Source: Syngnathus acus
Lineage: Eukaryota; Chordata; Actinopteri; Syngnathiformes; Syngnathidae
DNA length: 64,000 nt
Direction: 5' to 3'
NCBI RefSeq assembly: GCF_901709675.1
Contig: NC_051104.1
Span: 4,323,501-4,387,500 of the forward strand
In this document: piece after piece, positions 62,411-64,000 of the stretch
Layout of the letters: every line of letters starts with the position of its first letter
How positions within the stretch are numbered: position 1 is the first letter of the stretch
Translations under genes and position numbers: made by a program
Notes under the pieces: model-generated
The model's database searches: none
What the model was told of the DNA's origin: nothing
The model's input: the letters and a program-made list of their open reading frames with translations, nothing else

Positions 62411-63492
62411 TTCCCCCAAAAACTCAGATCATTTGATAGAAAGACCAAATAATAGACCAAAAAATAAATAAAAAAAAGAGCAAAAAGATATTTTTTGTTC
62501 TCTCAAGAATGACAAATATCACAGGAGTCCAAAGCACAGCTACAATTGTCAAAACAGTGTGTTAAGTGGCGACAATTCTCTTAGCGATGACCATTTTTCC
62601 CCAAAAGTGCCCTAAATTATGCACCTGGTATTTTGCACACCGCAGTCGATGACAATGGAAATCAAATTGCTTGTGAAATTACGCCTGAAATGCCTCCCCG
62701 TCGTCAAGAAGAGCAATCTACTTTGAATGCTTCTTGTTTGCGCTACACAACAATTACTGCAAACATGTTTTGTCAACATCTTGATAGCGGCCCCTTGCAA
62801 AAATACAGTAGTTAGCCGTTGCAAAAAAAAAAATAATCCAGCCGTATAAATGTTAAATGCTCACCTTATCAATTAACCAGAGTCCAGCATACAGGAACAC
62901 ACCGTTGACCTTCACTCCCATTACTTTCTTTCTTCATCACTTTTAAGCATAAAAGGTTACTCGCTGGCTAATGAGCAGGATTAAAGCAGAACTCTGCACA
63001 TGTGCGATAGAAAGCAGCGCGAATGACCGTGGCTATTTTTTTTTTAAATCTGCCTGTGAAGTATTTCACCTTGGCTTAGACTTGGAAGGGCAACCTGATT
63101 GAAAAGCTTCCTGGCTGTGGCATCTGCCATCCTCCCCGCTGCTCTGTCACCACTTTGATTCATGCACAATCGGACCACAAGCGGGAGGTGAGTCTCCCTA
63201 CCTCACAGCGGGAGAGAGGTGGCCATGTTCGGAAATAAACTCGGCGGATTTTAAGTCTTCCTCACCATGTAGGTTGTCGCAACACATGTTTGCGAGGGAT
63301 GGAATGTTGCTCAGACATCGGCACACTGTGGATTTTTTTTTTTTTCCTTTTCTCTTTCATCTTGCTCGACTTCTTTCCAGCGCCAGACCGATCCGGGCCG
63401 GGAAACTGCTCTGTAAATTGTTTCGACATGTTTCTACAAAAAGAACTACGATTAGGAAATTGAATGGATTTTGTATTGAAATGACAACATTT

Positions 63493-63569
63493 TATTAACA
63501 GTCTGCTTCACTACCATAGACGGCTATAGACGTCAGAGATCAATTTTGACTGGGCTGGCAGTGATGTAG
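63493..63569. mobile_element. eroded relative of the 42.56-kb palindromic element
   Basis: The segment contains ACCATAGACGGCTATAGACG, then TTTGACTGGGCTGGCAGTGA, the internal blocks of the same foldback family. The terminal TTAACTCATT arms are degraded, so limits are approximate. Confidence 0.5.
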
Positions 63570-64000
63570 ATGCATCTGAGGGAAATATATTTTGTTTGCA
63601 GTAGGAAGTTAGGCCCCAGGCCTCCTAGATCCTCTGGGTGATTTTAGGTAACTGTGTTTTCACACAGCAGGCTTCAAATCGCTGCTGGTTGTCCACCACT
63701 CAACGTGGCGTGATTCGGCCACAGGACAAGCAGACAGTGATTGATGGGGCGCTTGCCTGCTGCGCTCTGATTGAGTTGGAGCCACTCACAATCTCTCGCT
63801 TTGTTTGCTCTTTGCTTGATCTCGCGTCACTTAAGTGGCTCTTTCTTTTTCATTGCCGCCGCTGTTTTTTTTCACAGCTTTGTCTTTTCTGGAGCAGCTA
63901 ACATTTAAAAATCAGCAAATCATCTGCTTTTAATTGATAGATTAAAATTTGAGAGAACATACTGAAATATTTTGTGATCCTCGACTGAAGTAGACACGGA

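Larger units (their letters stand above)
58706..64000 (+). other. nrp1: nrp1 intron 2 (5' part)
   Basis: This phase-2 intron starts with GTAAGA and continues past the window, so it is at least 5.3 kb long. It contains a complete tRNA-derived SINE (61929-62292), a fragment of a CGATACC-type repeat (62352-62410), a MITE-like fragment (about 63493-63569), a 22-base T run at 59986-60007 and a 12-base G run at 60780-60791. The open frames at 59368-59658, 60141-60473 and 61201-61596 show no recognisable domain and do not continue the CUB domain in the required phase. I therefore treat them as chance frames. Confidence 0.85.

Overview
The window is vertebrate nuclear DNA, almost certainly from a percomorph teleost. 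The evidence is spliced coding exons, CpG islands in otherwise CpG-poor sequence, many dinucleotide and homopolymer microsatellites, and repeats typical of fish: a tRNA-headed SINE with a GGAT tail and short inverted-repeat DNA elements beginning CCGTATTTTCCGG. The SINE wording resembles copies I associate with syngnathids and sticklebacks, but that is only a weak hint. Nothing points to a prokaryotic or viral origin, and almost all long open frames here are chance.

Only one gene is visible: the 5' end of a neuropilin-1 orthologue (nrp1) on the plus strand at the right end. It has a CpG-rich upstream region (about 56.02-56.55 kb), a GA-rich tract and TATA-like boxes (57.22-57.43 kb), and a leader rich in upstream ATGs. 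Coding exon 1 (57878-57944, signal peptide) is followed by a 586-bp intron, then coding exon 2 (58531-58705, start of the first CUB domain). Intron 2 runs off the window. Introns 1 and 2 join phases 1 and 2 consistently, and the peptide reads through the junction as expected for NRP1.

The first roughly 56 kb is a gene desert upstream of nrp1. I see no exon, tRNA or rRNA in it. It holds scattered MITE-like elements (3.6, 4.5, 27.1, 27.3, 42.6, 44.4 and 46.8 kb), retroposon 3' tails (9.75, 36.6, 52.8 kb), a possible reverse-transcriptase remnant (54.5-54.9 kb), microsatellites, and several repeat-free patches dense in homeodomain, POU or nuclear-receptor-like motifs. Because nrp1 is a developmental guidance and angiogenesis receptor with complex expression, these patches are reasonable enhancer candidates, but conservation was not measured.

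Intron 2 (58.7-64 kb) carries a clean SINE insertion with a perfect 16-bp target duplication, plus fragments of two other repeat families also found in the desert.
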